A stretch of 64,000 bases of DNA from Halobellus salinus (GTDB taxonomy: Archaea; Halobacteriota; Halobacteria; Halobacteriales; Haloferacaceae), in NCBI RefSeq assembly GCF_014646875.1, contig NZ_BMOC01000014.1, positions 33,253 to 97,252 of the forward strand, in the 5' to 3' direction. The notes beneath the pieces are model-generated. The model was not told the origin of the DNA and made no database searches. It saw only the letters and a program-made list of their open reading frames with translations. Below are positions 51,641-60,381 of this stretch, piece by piece; within the stretch, counting starts at the first letter, position 1; each line of letters opens with the position of its first letter. Both the position numbers and the translations under genes were made by a program.

Positions 51641-53824
51641 TCACTGTGACAGTTCTATGGTAACGATGTTGCCAGTCGGGGAGTTCTCCGAGAGTGTAAT
51701 GCTGCCGCCTGACCGGGTGATGATCAACCGAACCAGCCACAAGCCGAGTCCGCTGCCGTGGTACAGCGGTGTTTGTGTGGTTTTGCCCACCAGCATATTC
51801 CGTTCCATCTCCGGAATCCGGGGGCCGGTGTCAGCGACGTCGATGCGAACAGTCCCGTCGGCCCGGGTAACGGTGAGAACGACCGTCGGGGACGGCGACT
51901 CGTTGTGAACGATTGCGTTCGTAACGAGCTCTGTGATCGCCTGTCCGAGCTTCGGTGTCGCCCGGGCAGTTACCCGCTCCGAGCAGTCGATAACGACCGT
52001 CGCTCCCGGGTGCTTCGATTCAACGCGTGAGGCGATCTGTTGGAGTCGGTCGCAGACTGCGGTGTCTTTCAGGGTCGGCTCGTTACGCAACAGGTCCGTG
52101 ATCTGCCGTTCCTTTTCAGCCAACCCGACCAGCCGGTCGCTCATGTCGACGATCTTTCCGGCGAAGTCAGCGGTCGCGTTCGAGGCCCCGGACTGGATCG
52201 TTTCGGCGTATCCCCGCACCACGTTCATTTGGTTGCGGATGTTGTGACGAAGGATCCGGTCGAGAACCGTTAGCTGCGCCTGGCGTTGCTTCCGACCGGT
52301 CACGTCCTGTTGGAAGCCGACGTAGTTGACCACCTCTCCGGCATCGGTTGCCACGGGTGCGATCTCGAGGTGGTTCCAAAACTCCGTGCCGTCCTTCCGA
52401 TAGTTGCGAAGCGTGACTGAGACCGGCTCTTCGGCGTCGATGGCCTCTCGGACGCGGTTGACACGCTCGGGGTCAGTGTGCGCTCCTTGGAGGAACCGGC
52501 AGTTCTCCCCGAGCGCCTCCTCGCGTGAGTACCCCGTCATCTCCACGAACGCATCGTTCACGTAGATCATTGGATTATCGGCCCGGTTCGGGTCGGAGAT
52601 GACGATGCCGACCGGTGCGTCTTCGATCGCCTGTGTCCGCCGCGTGAGCATCTCCTCACGTGCTTTGCGCTCCGTGATGTCGTCTTGGATCGCGACGAAC
52701 GCGTGGGTGTCATCACCGTCGGTTACGGGCGCGATCGTCTGTATCGCTGTGTACGTCTCCCCGTTCTTGCGGCGGTCGGTGATCTCCGCTTCCCACACCT
52801 CGCCGGAACGAAGGGTCTCCCAGAGGTCGTCGAAATAGTCGTCTGACATCTCTCCGGAACTCAACGCGTGTGGTGTCTCACCGGCGACCTCCGACCGGGT
52901 GAACCCGGTCAACTCCTCGAACGCCGGATTAACGTACTCGATTGTCCCGTCCGCGTCGGTGATGAAGATTGCGTGACCCGCGGATTCGACCGCCTGCTTG
53001 ATACGCTGGAGGTTGCGTTCGCGCTCCTTGCGGTCGGTGGTGTCTTGAATCGTCCCTCGGATCCGGGTCACCTCCCCGTCCTCGTGCTGCGGTTCGCCTC
53101 GGGTTCGAACCCACCGCTGATTGCCCTCCGCATCGATGAGCCGGACTTCGACATCGTACGGCTCACCCTCCTCAACGGCGCGCTCGAACGCGTCTTCGAT
53201 GATCGGTCGGTCCTCGGCGTGAAACTGCCGGAGGCTCAGTTCCGGTGACGGCGTCGTGTCGTCCGGGAGAGCGTGAATGCGATACACCTCGTCAGTCCAC
53301 CACGCCTCCTCGGCGTCGATATCGTACTCCCATGCACCGACGCTCGCGATGTCCTGGGCCTTCTCGAAGAGGTCGACCTGCCGTTCGAGCTCCTGTTCGC
53401 GCTGTCGTAACCTGAACGACTGGCCGCGGAGCCGAAGGAGTGCTGACAGCCGCCAGTGGAGTTCGGCCTGTTGGATCGGTAGGGTGACGATCTCGTCGAT
53501 CGCCTCCGTCACCACGTTGTCGGCCAACCGGCCGGCGTCGGTGTCGGCAAGCTTCGAGTCGCTCTCCGGAAGCAAAAGCAGATACGGGAGCAAGACCGGG
53601 GCCGCGGCCGTTTTCTTTTCGCTGAGCGCATCAAGACGCTCCTCGAAGGCCCGTTTATCCACGATGCACACGTCGAAGTCGGTGTCGCGGACACTCCCTG
53701 CGAACTCCACGGCGTCGTACGAGGGGTGGTCCTCGATCCATTCGACGAGCAACTGACGGTTGCCCGCATCCGACACGAGCGGGAGCACGCGGCTCCGGAC
53801 GTCGGGAACCTCCTCACGGGTCAT
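51641..53824 (-). CDS. LOV/PAS-domain sensor histidine kinase
   Basis: 727 residues. Order: an N-terminal receiver-like region with a Leu-rich helix (residues 5-140), then PAS (about 155-270), PAS (275-390), a third PAS with the LOV signature GENCRFLQG (photoactive Cys near residue 442), then HisKA with RILRHNIRNQMNVVRGYAETI near 525 and HATPase with SGLGLWLVR at the end. LOV domains bind flavin and sense blue light, so this is probably a photosensor. ATG 53824 is preferred; the upstream frame is poor. Next to it, the KaiC-like gene is encoded on the same strand upstream. No receiver partner adjacent. Confidence 0.88.
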   Translation of the reverse strand: MTREEVPDVRSRVLPLVSDAGNRQLLVEWIEDHPSYDAVEFAGSVRDTDFDVCIVDKRAFEERLDALSEKKTAAAPVLLPYLLLLPESDSKLADTDAGRLADNVVTEAIDEIVTLPIQQAELHWRLSALLRLRGQSFRLRQREQELERQVDLFEKAQDIASVGAWEYDIDAEEAWWTDEVYRIHALPDDTTPSPELSLRQFHAEDRPIIEDAFERAVEEGEPYDVEVRLIDAEGNQRWVRTRGEPQHEDGEVTRIRGTIQDTTDRKERERNLQRIKQAVESAGHAIFITDADGTIEYVNPAFEELTGFTRSEVAGETPHALSSGEMSDDYFDDLWETLRSGEVWEAEITDRRKNGETYTAIQTIAPVTDGDDTHAFVAIQDDITERKAREEMLTRRTQAIEDAPVGIVISDPNRADNPMIYVNDAFVEMTGYSREEALGENCRFLQGAHTDPERVNRVREAIDAEEPVSVTLRNYRKDGTEFWNHLEIAPVATDAGEVVNYVGFQQDVTGRKQRQAQLTVLDRILRHNIRNQMNVVRGYAETIQSGASNATADFAGKIVDMSDRLVGLAEKERQITDLLRNEPTLKDTAVCDRLQQIASRVESKHPGATVVIDCSERVTARATPKLGQAITELVTNAIVHNESPSPTVVLTVTRADGTVRIDVADTGPRIPEMERNMLVGKTTQTPLYHGSGLGLWLVRLIITRSGGSITLSENSPTGNIVTIELSQ

Positions 53825-53893
53825 CGTTACCGGTATATTCGCCTGTTGGTGGATGTGTCGGGCGTTCGTCGCCGACACGGTCCACGGCCGGGA

Positions 53894-53961
53894 CCGGCGA
53901 GGCGATTCGGGCCGGCGAGGCGATTCGGGCCGGCGAGGCGATTCGGGCCGGCGAAGCGGGT
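53894..53961 (+). repeat. 18-bp minisatellite between the KaiC-like gene and the LOV kinase
   Basis: Copies of CCGGCGAGGCGATTCGGG start at 53894, 53912 and 53930, with a partial fourth at 53948. The array lies between the kaiC-like stop (53998) and the kinase start. No coding role found. Confidence 0.88.
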
Positions 53962-53997
53962 GTTCCGGGTCGGTCGGCGGTTCCGGACGCCGGTGAT

Positions 53998-55464
53998 TCA
54001 GTCTCCATCGTCCTTCCAGTTCGGCGTCCCGGTGAGAATCCCTCGGAGTTCGGGGAGCGATTCACCGACCCGCAGTCCGTGTTTGGTGATCTCCAGTTGC
54101 CGGAGTTGATTCTCGTAGTCGCTGGTGCGCATTTTGAGCACGCCGATCACCTTCCGGAGCGACCCCTTGTATTCCACGTGCCGGAGGATGACGATGCTGT
54201 CGGCGAGGTAGCTCATCTCTTCGTCAGTCGCGCGGAACTCGCCGGTGATCCGGTGGACCTCGTTGGTGACAAGCCCGGTTACACCCATATTGCGGAGATA
54301 GCGCCCGATCTTGACGAGGTGCTGCATCGGGTCGGTGCCGGCGCCCCGTAGCGACTGTTCGAATCCGCTCGTCCCATCGATCATCACGATCTCCGCGTGG
54401 TTGTCTTCGACTTCCGATCGGAGCTGGTGCGTGAACTCGTCGACGGTGAGTTCTCCCGGCCCGATCACCTCCACGTTGAGCGTTCCCCGATCGATCATCG
54501 CGCCCACGGGAATGTTGACGGCTTCCGCTCGCTCAAAGAGGGTTTTGCGGTCCTCCTCGAAGCTGTACAGGACCGAGCGTTGGCCCCGTCCCGCGGCCTC
54601 CTTCATAAACTGGAGCCCGGTCGTGGTCTTGCCGACCCCCGTCGGCCCGCTCAGAAACGTGATCGTGCCGGTGGTGAGCCCACCCGACAGCAGCGAGTCC
54701 AGTTCGGGAACCCCCGAGGAGAGTTTCGCTGAAGTGTGCTCGCGCTCGTGGTGGTTCGGGTCGAGTCGCGGCCACACCCGCATCCCGTCGTCGGTGATCT
54801 GGAGCGTGTGGTGGCCGGACTTCACAGACGACCCGCGGAATTTCGAGACGTGGAGTGTCAGGTGGTCAGACCCATCGCCCAGGTTGATGACGGCGTCGAC
54901 CAGAAACTGCAGGTCGTCGTCGGGCATCGATGTGGCGGCCTGCGACGTGAGTACGACCGTCACACCCTCGTTTTTCAGGAAGTTGACGAGCCCCAGAATC
55001 TGCGAGCGGAACTGGTGGTCGTCGGGAGCGAGGTACCGAAACTCCGTAACCGGGTCGACAACCACGTAGTCCGGGTTGATCTCCTGTACCTCCGTGCGAA
55101 TGCTCTCGACGAGTGAGGGCGTCTCAACCTCTCCGGAGTCGAACAACGTGTACGTTTCGTCGCTCCGGAACTGGTCGCCGGAGGCCGAGAGGTTGAGGAG
55201 ATTGAGACCGTCGATATCGAAGCCGAACTCCCGGGCGGTGTCCCGGATGTAGTTTTTGGGTTCGCCGAGGTTGACATACAGCGTGGTGTCGTCGGAATCG
55301 ATGCCAGCGGCCAGAAAGTGTAACGAAAAGATTGATTTGCCCGAACCGGGCGGCCCACGGACCAGAGTCGCGGTTTCGGGAAGGTAGCCGCCGGCCAGGA
55401 CATCATCTACTCCCGGAATCCCGGTAGAAATCCGACCGCGGCCCCTGCTGTCCGTTGTATCCAT
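53998..55464 (-). CDS. KaiC-like double RecA-domain ATPase
   Basis: 488 residues with two KaiC/RAD55 domains. Domain one: TGIPGVDDVLAGGYLPETATLVRGPPGSGKSIFSLHFL (Walker A near residues 38-46). Domain two from about residue 240: SGVPELDSLLSGGLTTGTITFLSGPTGVGKTTTGLQFMKEAA, then LYSFEEDR and MIDGTSGFEQSL (Walker B-like). This is the double-domain architecture of cyanobacterial KaiC; haloarchaeal copies are widespread, with circadian-like roles suggested. ATG 55464. Adjacent to the LOV kinase, which suggests light-related signalling. No kaiA/kaiB visible. Confidence 0.88.
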   Translation of the reverse strand: MDTTDSRGRGRISTGIPGVDDVLAGGYLPETATLVRGPPGSGKSIFSLHFLAAGIDSDDTTLYVNLGEPKNYIRDTAREFGFDIDGLNLLNLSASGDQFRSDETYTLFDSGEVETPSLVESIRTEVQEINPDYVVVDPVTEFRYLAPDDHQFRSQILGLVNFLKNEGVTVVLTSQAATSMPDDDLQFLVDAVINLGDGSDHLTLHVSKFRGSSVKSGHHTLQITDDGMRVWPRLDPNHHEREHTSAKLSSGVPELDSLLSGGLTTGTITFLSGPTGVGKTTTGLQFMKEAAGRGQRSVLYSFEEDRKTLFERAEAVNIPVGAMIDRGTLNVEVIGPGELTVDEFTHQLRSEVEDNHAEIVMIDGTSGFEQSLRGAGTDPMQHLVKIGRYLRNMGVTGLVTNEVHRITGEFRATDEEMSYLADSIVILRHVEYKGSLRKVIGVLKMRTSDYENQLRQLEITKHGLRVGESLPELRGILTGTPNWKDDGD

Positions 55465-55600
55465 ACACCAGCGTCTGCAGTCCGCACACATATTTGTTCT
55501 CGTCAGATGCGCCCCAGACGTCGATCCGCCGGTGGCTCGGGTCCCCGGCAACACCGTCGCTCACGGTCAAGTTCACACTCGGACGTCCGGCTGTGAGCCG

Positions 55601-55622
55601 CCTCGGGGTCAAGCCCTGAGGC
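55601..55622. repeat. IS200/IS605-like end hairpin 1
   Basis: CCTCGGGG-TCAAG-CCCTGAGG forms an imperfect 8-bp stem. A near-identical motif occurs at 55839-55860. Similar hairpins flank haloarchaeal IS200/IS605 elements. Confidence 0.45.
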
Positions 55623-55734
55623 GCTCGCCTTGCTCTTCTGTGGATCCGGTACCCCTCCAGCGTGGACGCTGTCGGCGTCGCCGTGATGCTGTACTTGGAC
55701 GGCGCGCTGGGGTAGCGACCGGGTCGGCGCCCGT

Positions 55735-55933
55735 CGCAGGGTGGCGCAGAATCCCTGCATCCTGACTGTGCACGGCTCGAGATCCGCGATGTCCCCGGGC
55801 TGGTCGGTGACCTGCGTCGCGAGGTGCCGGTGAACGTACCCCGGGGTCAAGCTCCGAGGCAGTCGTCTTGAGTGCCTGTACACCCCGTGAGGCCGAGTGT
55901 GCTCGCCGCTGCGACGCCCGCTGATGTCAAGTG
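55735..55933 (-). pseudogene. Decayed lipoprotein gene (DUF4382-like N-terminus)
   Basis: On the minus strand, LTSAGVAAASTLGLTGC (55930-55880) looks like a lipoprotein signal with lipobox LTGC but lacks a normal start and stops after CTGTQDDCLGA. In another frame, after a short insertion, LATQVTDQPGDIADLEPCTVRMQGF (about 55822-55748) continues, resembling the start of haloarchaeal DUF4382 lipoproteins. The rest has no consistent frame. So this looks like a broken exported protein gene disrupted next to an IS200/IS605-like hairpin. The 620-bp gap 55465-56083 has no intact gene. Confidence 0.45.
55839..55860. repeat. IS200/IS605-like end hairpin 2
   Basis: CCCCGGGGTCAAGCTCCGAGGC, direct copy of the motif at 55601 at a distance of 238 bp, lies exactly where the lipoprotein-like frame breaks. 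Confidence 0.45.
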
Positions 55934-56083
55934 GTTTTTATACTTCCAATGAACCGGTTGTGGTCCGACTACGGCCGGAGAAGGGAGCCGAGCGGATCCG
56001 ACCGAACAACCGGCGGCACCTCGGCAGGGGCGTCGGCCCCGCCGCACATCGCGGAGCGGGTGGGCCCGGGGGCGGTGTCGGGG

Positions 56084-56359
56084 CTACGCGTCCGACGCCG
56101 ATTCGACGGGGATCACAACGCCGTCCTCGTCGTCGCGGACCGGACGCCCCCCGTCGGGCAGCGGCGTCACCGATGAGACGTCACCCTTCGCAGCGTCAAC
56201 GGCGCTGCCGGCGAGGTAGCCGACGGCGCCGCCGAGCCCTGCCGACAGGCCAGTCGCAAGCGGACCCACGCGGGCGCCGACCTGGCTCCCGACCGCCGCG
56301 CCGGTTTCAGCGTACGAGTTGCGTTTCTTTGAGGTTCCACACGGACAGAGTCCAAGCAT
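56084..56359 (-). CDS. Glycine-zipper small protein
   Basis: 91 residues. After MLGLCPCGTSKKRNSYAETG comes AVGSQVGARVGPLATGLSAGLGGAVGYLAGSAVDAAKG, a glycine-zipper pattern often membrane-associated, then an acidic tail. CPCG at the N-terminus could bind metal. No family assigned. ATG 56359 with no clear promoter; probably a real small gene because composition and third-position GC fit coding DNA. Confidence 0.6.
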   Translation of the reverse strand: MLGLCPCGTSKKRNSYAETGAAVGSQVGARVGPLATGLSAGLGGAVGYLAGSAVDAAKGDVSSVTPLPDGGRPVRDDEDGVVIPVESASDA

Positions 56360-56549
56360 CGTACCTTACCCACGGATCGGATCCACTTGTATGCCGCGCC
56401 CGCTACGTGGGCCGGTCTACAGAAGAGCGAGGCGAGTGCCTCGAGGCCTACCCCCGAGGTGCCTCACTGTTCGGCGAGGGAACGGGCGGCCGCCGAACGC
56501 CACGGGTAAGGTTGACTGTATTCACCGTTTTGCGCGTCATAGACACAGT

Positions 56550-56684
56550 ATGTGTCAGTTCAATATCCGACGCGAACCGGTTGAGGAGGCCGACGAAGAA
56601 CCCGAAGCCGCGACCGACCCCGGGTTCGCCGAGATGGCGGAAGCCGAGGACGTCCGGATCGTCACGGACGGCGGCGACGGGTGA
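56550..56684 (+). CDS. Small acidic hypothetical protein
   Basis: 44 residues: MCQFNIRREPVEEADEEPEA... A short acidic, likely disordered peptide with no recognised domain. The ATG at 56550 is chosen for its composition; the longer upstream frame is basic and unlikely. Between this gene and the tRNA at 56911 (about 225 bp) I see nothing. Could be spurious. Confidence 0.4.
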   Translation: MCQFNIRREPVEEADEEPEAATDPGFAEMAEAEDVRIVTDGGDG

Positions 56685-56910
56685 GTCAGGCGTCGATCGG
56701 CGTCACACCCAGTCTTATTTCGCGAGTGGAACAGGTGTCGGTCTGAACCGACCCGGAGAGTCGAGTCGGTCGTCCCGTCGTCGCCGACGAGGTCAACCCG
56801 GACGGTGACGGAGTCGGCGCGCTTGTTCCGGGCGATGAGGTCAGGCCGTTCGGGCGTTCGGCTCCGATGGGGCCTGCGGAACGTGTTCGGCTATTGCTCG
56901 GGGGCGTAAG

Positions 56911-56985
56911 TGGGCCCTGTGGGGTTCGAACCCACGACCACCCGGTTATGAGCCGAGCGCTCTGACCAGACTGAGCTAAGGGCCC
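56911..56985 (-). tRNA. tRNA with CAU anticodon (elongator Met or Ile2)
   Basis: 75 nt on the minus strand; acceptor GGGCCCT/AGGGCCC, anticodon loop CTCATAA (CAU), T-arm GGTTCGAACC. The initiator is excluded by the G1-C72 pair. Met versus lysidine-like Ile2 cannot be decided without identity-element analysis. No encoded CCA. Confidence 0.92.
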
Positions 56986-57085
56986 AACAGCGTACTGTTT
57001 CCCCGGACTCCCTTTTAGACGTTGCCTTACACACCGTGGGCATCGCCCGGAGCAAACACTCGGCGGTCGACAGCCGAAGAATCCA

Positions 57086-57158
57086 CGCCGTCGCCAGGGC
57101 TCGAACCTGGGACCACCTCGTTAACAGCGAGGTGCTCTACCATCTGAGCTACGACGGC
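57086..57158 (-). tRNA. tRNA-Asn (GUU)
   Basis: 73 nt on the minus strand; acceptor GCCGTCG/CGACGGC, anticodon loop CTGTTAA giving GUU, T-arm GGTTCGAGCC. No encoded CCA; discriminator G. Confidence 0.95.
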
Positions 57159-57321
57159 TTGCCTGCACGCAATGGTAGTCCGAGACAGAATGATAGGGCT
57201 TTCGTTTTGCCGCCGGAGTGGGCCGAATCGGCCGACTGGAGGGGCCACCACGCAGAGCCCCACTCACCCGTCGCAGCGGACCGACACCCTTTCGCCGCGG
57301 CCCCGCAAAGCTGTGGCAACG

Positions 57322-58722
57322 ATGGCCGACGCCGACGAACCCGGGCGGGTACTCGCGACGATCCGCCGGCGTGTCACCCCCGACGACACCGAGCGCGCGG
57401 CGATGCGCGACGCTGTCGCTCGGCTCTCTGACCGGATCAGGAGCGAGGTGTCGGGCCTGCCGGTCGACGCCGACGTTGTCCAAGTGGGGTCGACAGCGCG
57501 CGGGACGTGGCTCGCCGGCGACCGCGACATCGACCTCTTCGTCCGGTTCCCGCCGGACCTCGGCCGGGAGCGACTGGAGCGGTACGGGCTCGCAGTCGGG
57601 AACGCGGTGCTCCCTGAGGGCCACGAGGAGTACGCCGAACACCCCTATGTCACCGGCACGTTCGAGGGATTCGACGTTGACCTCGTGCCGTGTTACGACG
57701 TCGACGACGCCGCCGCCCCGCAGTCAGCGGTCGACCGGACGCCACACCACAACGCCTACCTCGGCCAGCGGCTCGACGACGGGACCGCCGGCGAGGTGCG
57801 GGTGTTCAAACAGTTCCTCAAGGGGATCGGCGTCTACGGCAGCGACCTTCGAACCAGAGGATTCTCGGGGTACCTCGCGGAGCTTCTGATGCTCGAATAC
57901 GGCGGGTTCGAGCCGCTCCTGGAGGCGGCCGCGGGGTGGCACCCGCCGGTCGCCTTCGACCCCGAGAATCACGCCACCGAGTCCCACGACGATCCGCTGG
58001 TGATGGTCGACCCGACCGACCCGACGCGGAACGTCGCGGCGGTCTGCTCGGCGGCGAACGTCGCGCGGCTCCAACACTACGCTCGGGCGTTCTTGAAGCA
58101 CCCCCAGCCGGACCTGTTCGAGCCGCACGACCCCGACCCGGTGGACGCCGCCGCGGTTCGGCGTCACATCGAGCGCCGCGGGACGGTGCCCGTTGCCGTC
58201 GTTTTCGACGCCCCTGGCATCGTCGACGACCAGCTCTACCCCCAACTCCGAAAGTCGCTGTCGGGCGTCCGCGACGAACTCGACCGCCGGGGGTTTGAGG
58301 CGATCCGCGCCGCGACCTTCGCCGACGACCGGGCGGTGTTGTTCGTGGAGCTCACACACCGTCGGCTCCCGCGGATCGAGCGCCACGAAGGCCCGCCGGT
58401 TCACGTCCGTGAGCACGCCGAGGGGTTTTATGCGGCGTACACCGGCGAGAGCCCCGAGACGGCGGGCGACCGCGACGACAGAACCGGAGCCGCCGCCTAC
58501 GGCCCGTTCGTCGACGGCGATCAGTATGTAGTCGAACGCGAGCGGTCGTTCGCAGACGCCGCTGCGTTTCTCCGCTCTGCGGAACTGTTCGGCGTCGGGT
58601 TGGGCGCGCGGGTCGAGACCCGGCTCCAAGAGGAGTACGAGGTTCTGGTGGGCACAGCGGTGGCGGACCTCTGCCCCGAGTTCGGCCGGGCGCTCGCCGA
58701 CTACTTCCACCCGCGGCCCTGA
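57322..58722 (+). CDS. cca: CCA tRNA nucleotidyltransferase (class I, archaeal)
   Basis: 466 residues. Adds CCA to tRNA 3' ends without a template. The nucleotidyltransferase motif VQVGSTARGTWLAGDRDIDLFVRFP (residues 53-77, catalytic Asp pair) and DVDLVPCYDV, then RVFKQFLKGIGVYGSDLRTRGFSGYLAELL are diagnostic of the archaeal class I enzyme. ATG 57322 chosen; the frame upstream overlaps the tRNA-Asn region. The nearby tRNAs lack encoded CCA, which this enzyme supplies. Confidence 0.94.
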   Translation: MADADEPGRVLATIRRRVTPDDTERAAMRDAVARLSDRIRSEVSGLPVDADVVQVGSTARGTWLAGDRDIDLFVRFPPDLGRERLERYGLAVGNAVLPEGHEEYAEHPYVTGTFEGFDVDLVPCYDVDDAAAPQSAVDRTPHHNAYLGQRLDDGTAGEVRVFKQFLKGIGVYGSDLRTRGFSGYLAELLMLEYGGFEPLLEAAAGWHPPVAFDPENHATESHDDPLVMVDPTDPTRNVAAVCSAANVARLQHYARAFLKHPQPDLFEPHDPDPVDAAAVRRHIERRGTVPVAVVFDAPGIVDDQLYPQLRKSLSGVRDELDRRGFEAIRAATFADDRAVLFVELTHRRLPRIERHEGPPVHVREHAEGFYAAYTGESPETAGDRDDRTGAAAYGPFVDGDQYVVERERSFADAAAFLRSAELFGVGLGARVETRLQEEYEVLVGTAVADLCPEFGRALADYFHPRP

Positions 58723-58741
58723 CCGCGGCTCGCCGGCGCTG

Positions 58742-59761
<1,020 letters not shown>

Positions 59762-59762
59762 C

Positions 59763-60194
59763 CTACTCGAAGAGTGCGAAGTACGTCTCGATGTCCTCGG
59801 CTTGGACCGTCCGGCGGGCCGCGTGCCGCGCCAGCGTCGCGGCCGCGCCCGCGACGTTGTCGGTGTAGTCCTCAAGGATGTCAGCGAGCGCGATTCGGGC
59901 ATCCATCGAGACGCGGTACCGGTCGTCGATCCGGAGGCGGGCGATGCGGTCGATCGGCGCGATCGGGAGTTCGAGCTCGCGTCGGCTCACGACCTGCTGG
60001 ACGCCGAAATCCTGGGCCATCAGCGTCTTCCGGCCGTCGTCGCCGGCGCGGTCGGCGGCGTCGATGGCGAGCGCCGCTCCGTGGGACTGGACCCGCCGGG
60101 CGAGCTCCTCGGCGGCCCCGGAGCTGACCCGGAGGTCGCCGGCCTGCCGTCGGATGATGGTGTCCACGGGCGCGAACGGCAGCTCGACACTCAT
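59763..60194 (-). CDS. hstA: Archaeal doublet histone
   Basis: 143 residues containing two histone folds in one chain: LPFAPVDTIIRRQAGDLRVSSGAAEELARRVQ (first) and LPIAPIDRIARLRIDDRYRVSMDARIALADILEDY (second), each ending in a T-Q/E-D-type segment (MAQDFGVQQV; QAEDIETYF). Haloarchaeal HstA has this tandem design and is acidic, fitting a salty cytoplasm. ATG 60194. Immediately upstream of the deacetylase-like gene. Confidence 0.94.
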   Translation of the reverse strand: MSVELPFAPVDTIIRRQAGDLRVSSGAAEELARRVQSHGAALAIDAADRAGDDGRKTLMAQDFGVQQVVSRRELELPIAPIDRIARLRIDDRYRVSMDARIALADILEDYTDNVAGAAATLARHAARRTVQAEDIETYFALFE

Positions 60195-60381
60195 TACCTA
60201 CACCAACCGTCCGACCGCGGTATAATCCTTTCCTTGGCCTCCTCCGTACGGTGAGCGCCGGTGGCTCTCGGCTCGCGGCTGCAGTGGCGACGCGCCGGTC
60301 AGCCGACTCCACCTCGCGTTGCTGTCCGAACCGGGCCAGTCTCGTCGTCCCGGCCGATCCGAGTCACCTCGGACCGCAGGG

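Noticed and set aside
53894..53961. Coding extension of the LOV kinase
   Set aside because: No continuous frame with kinase-like composition runs through the repeat; the repeat is better treated as intergenic.
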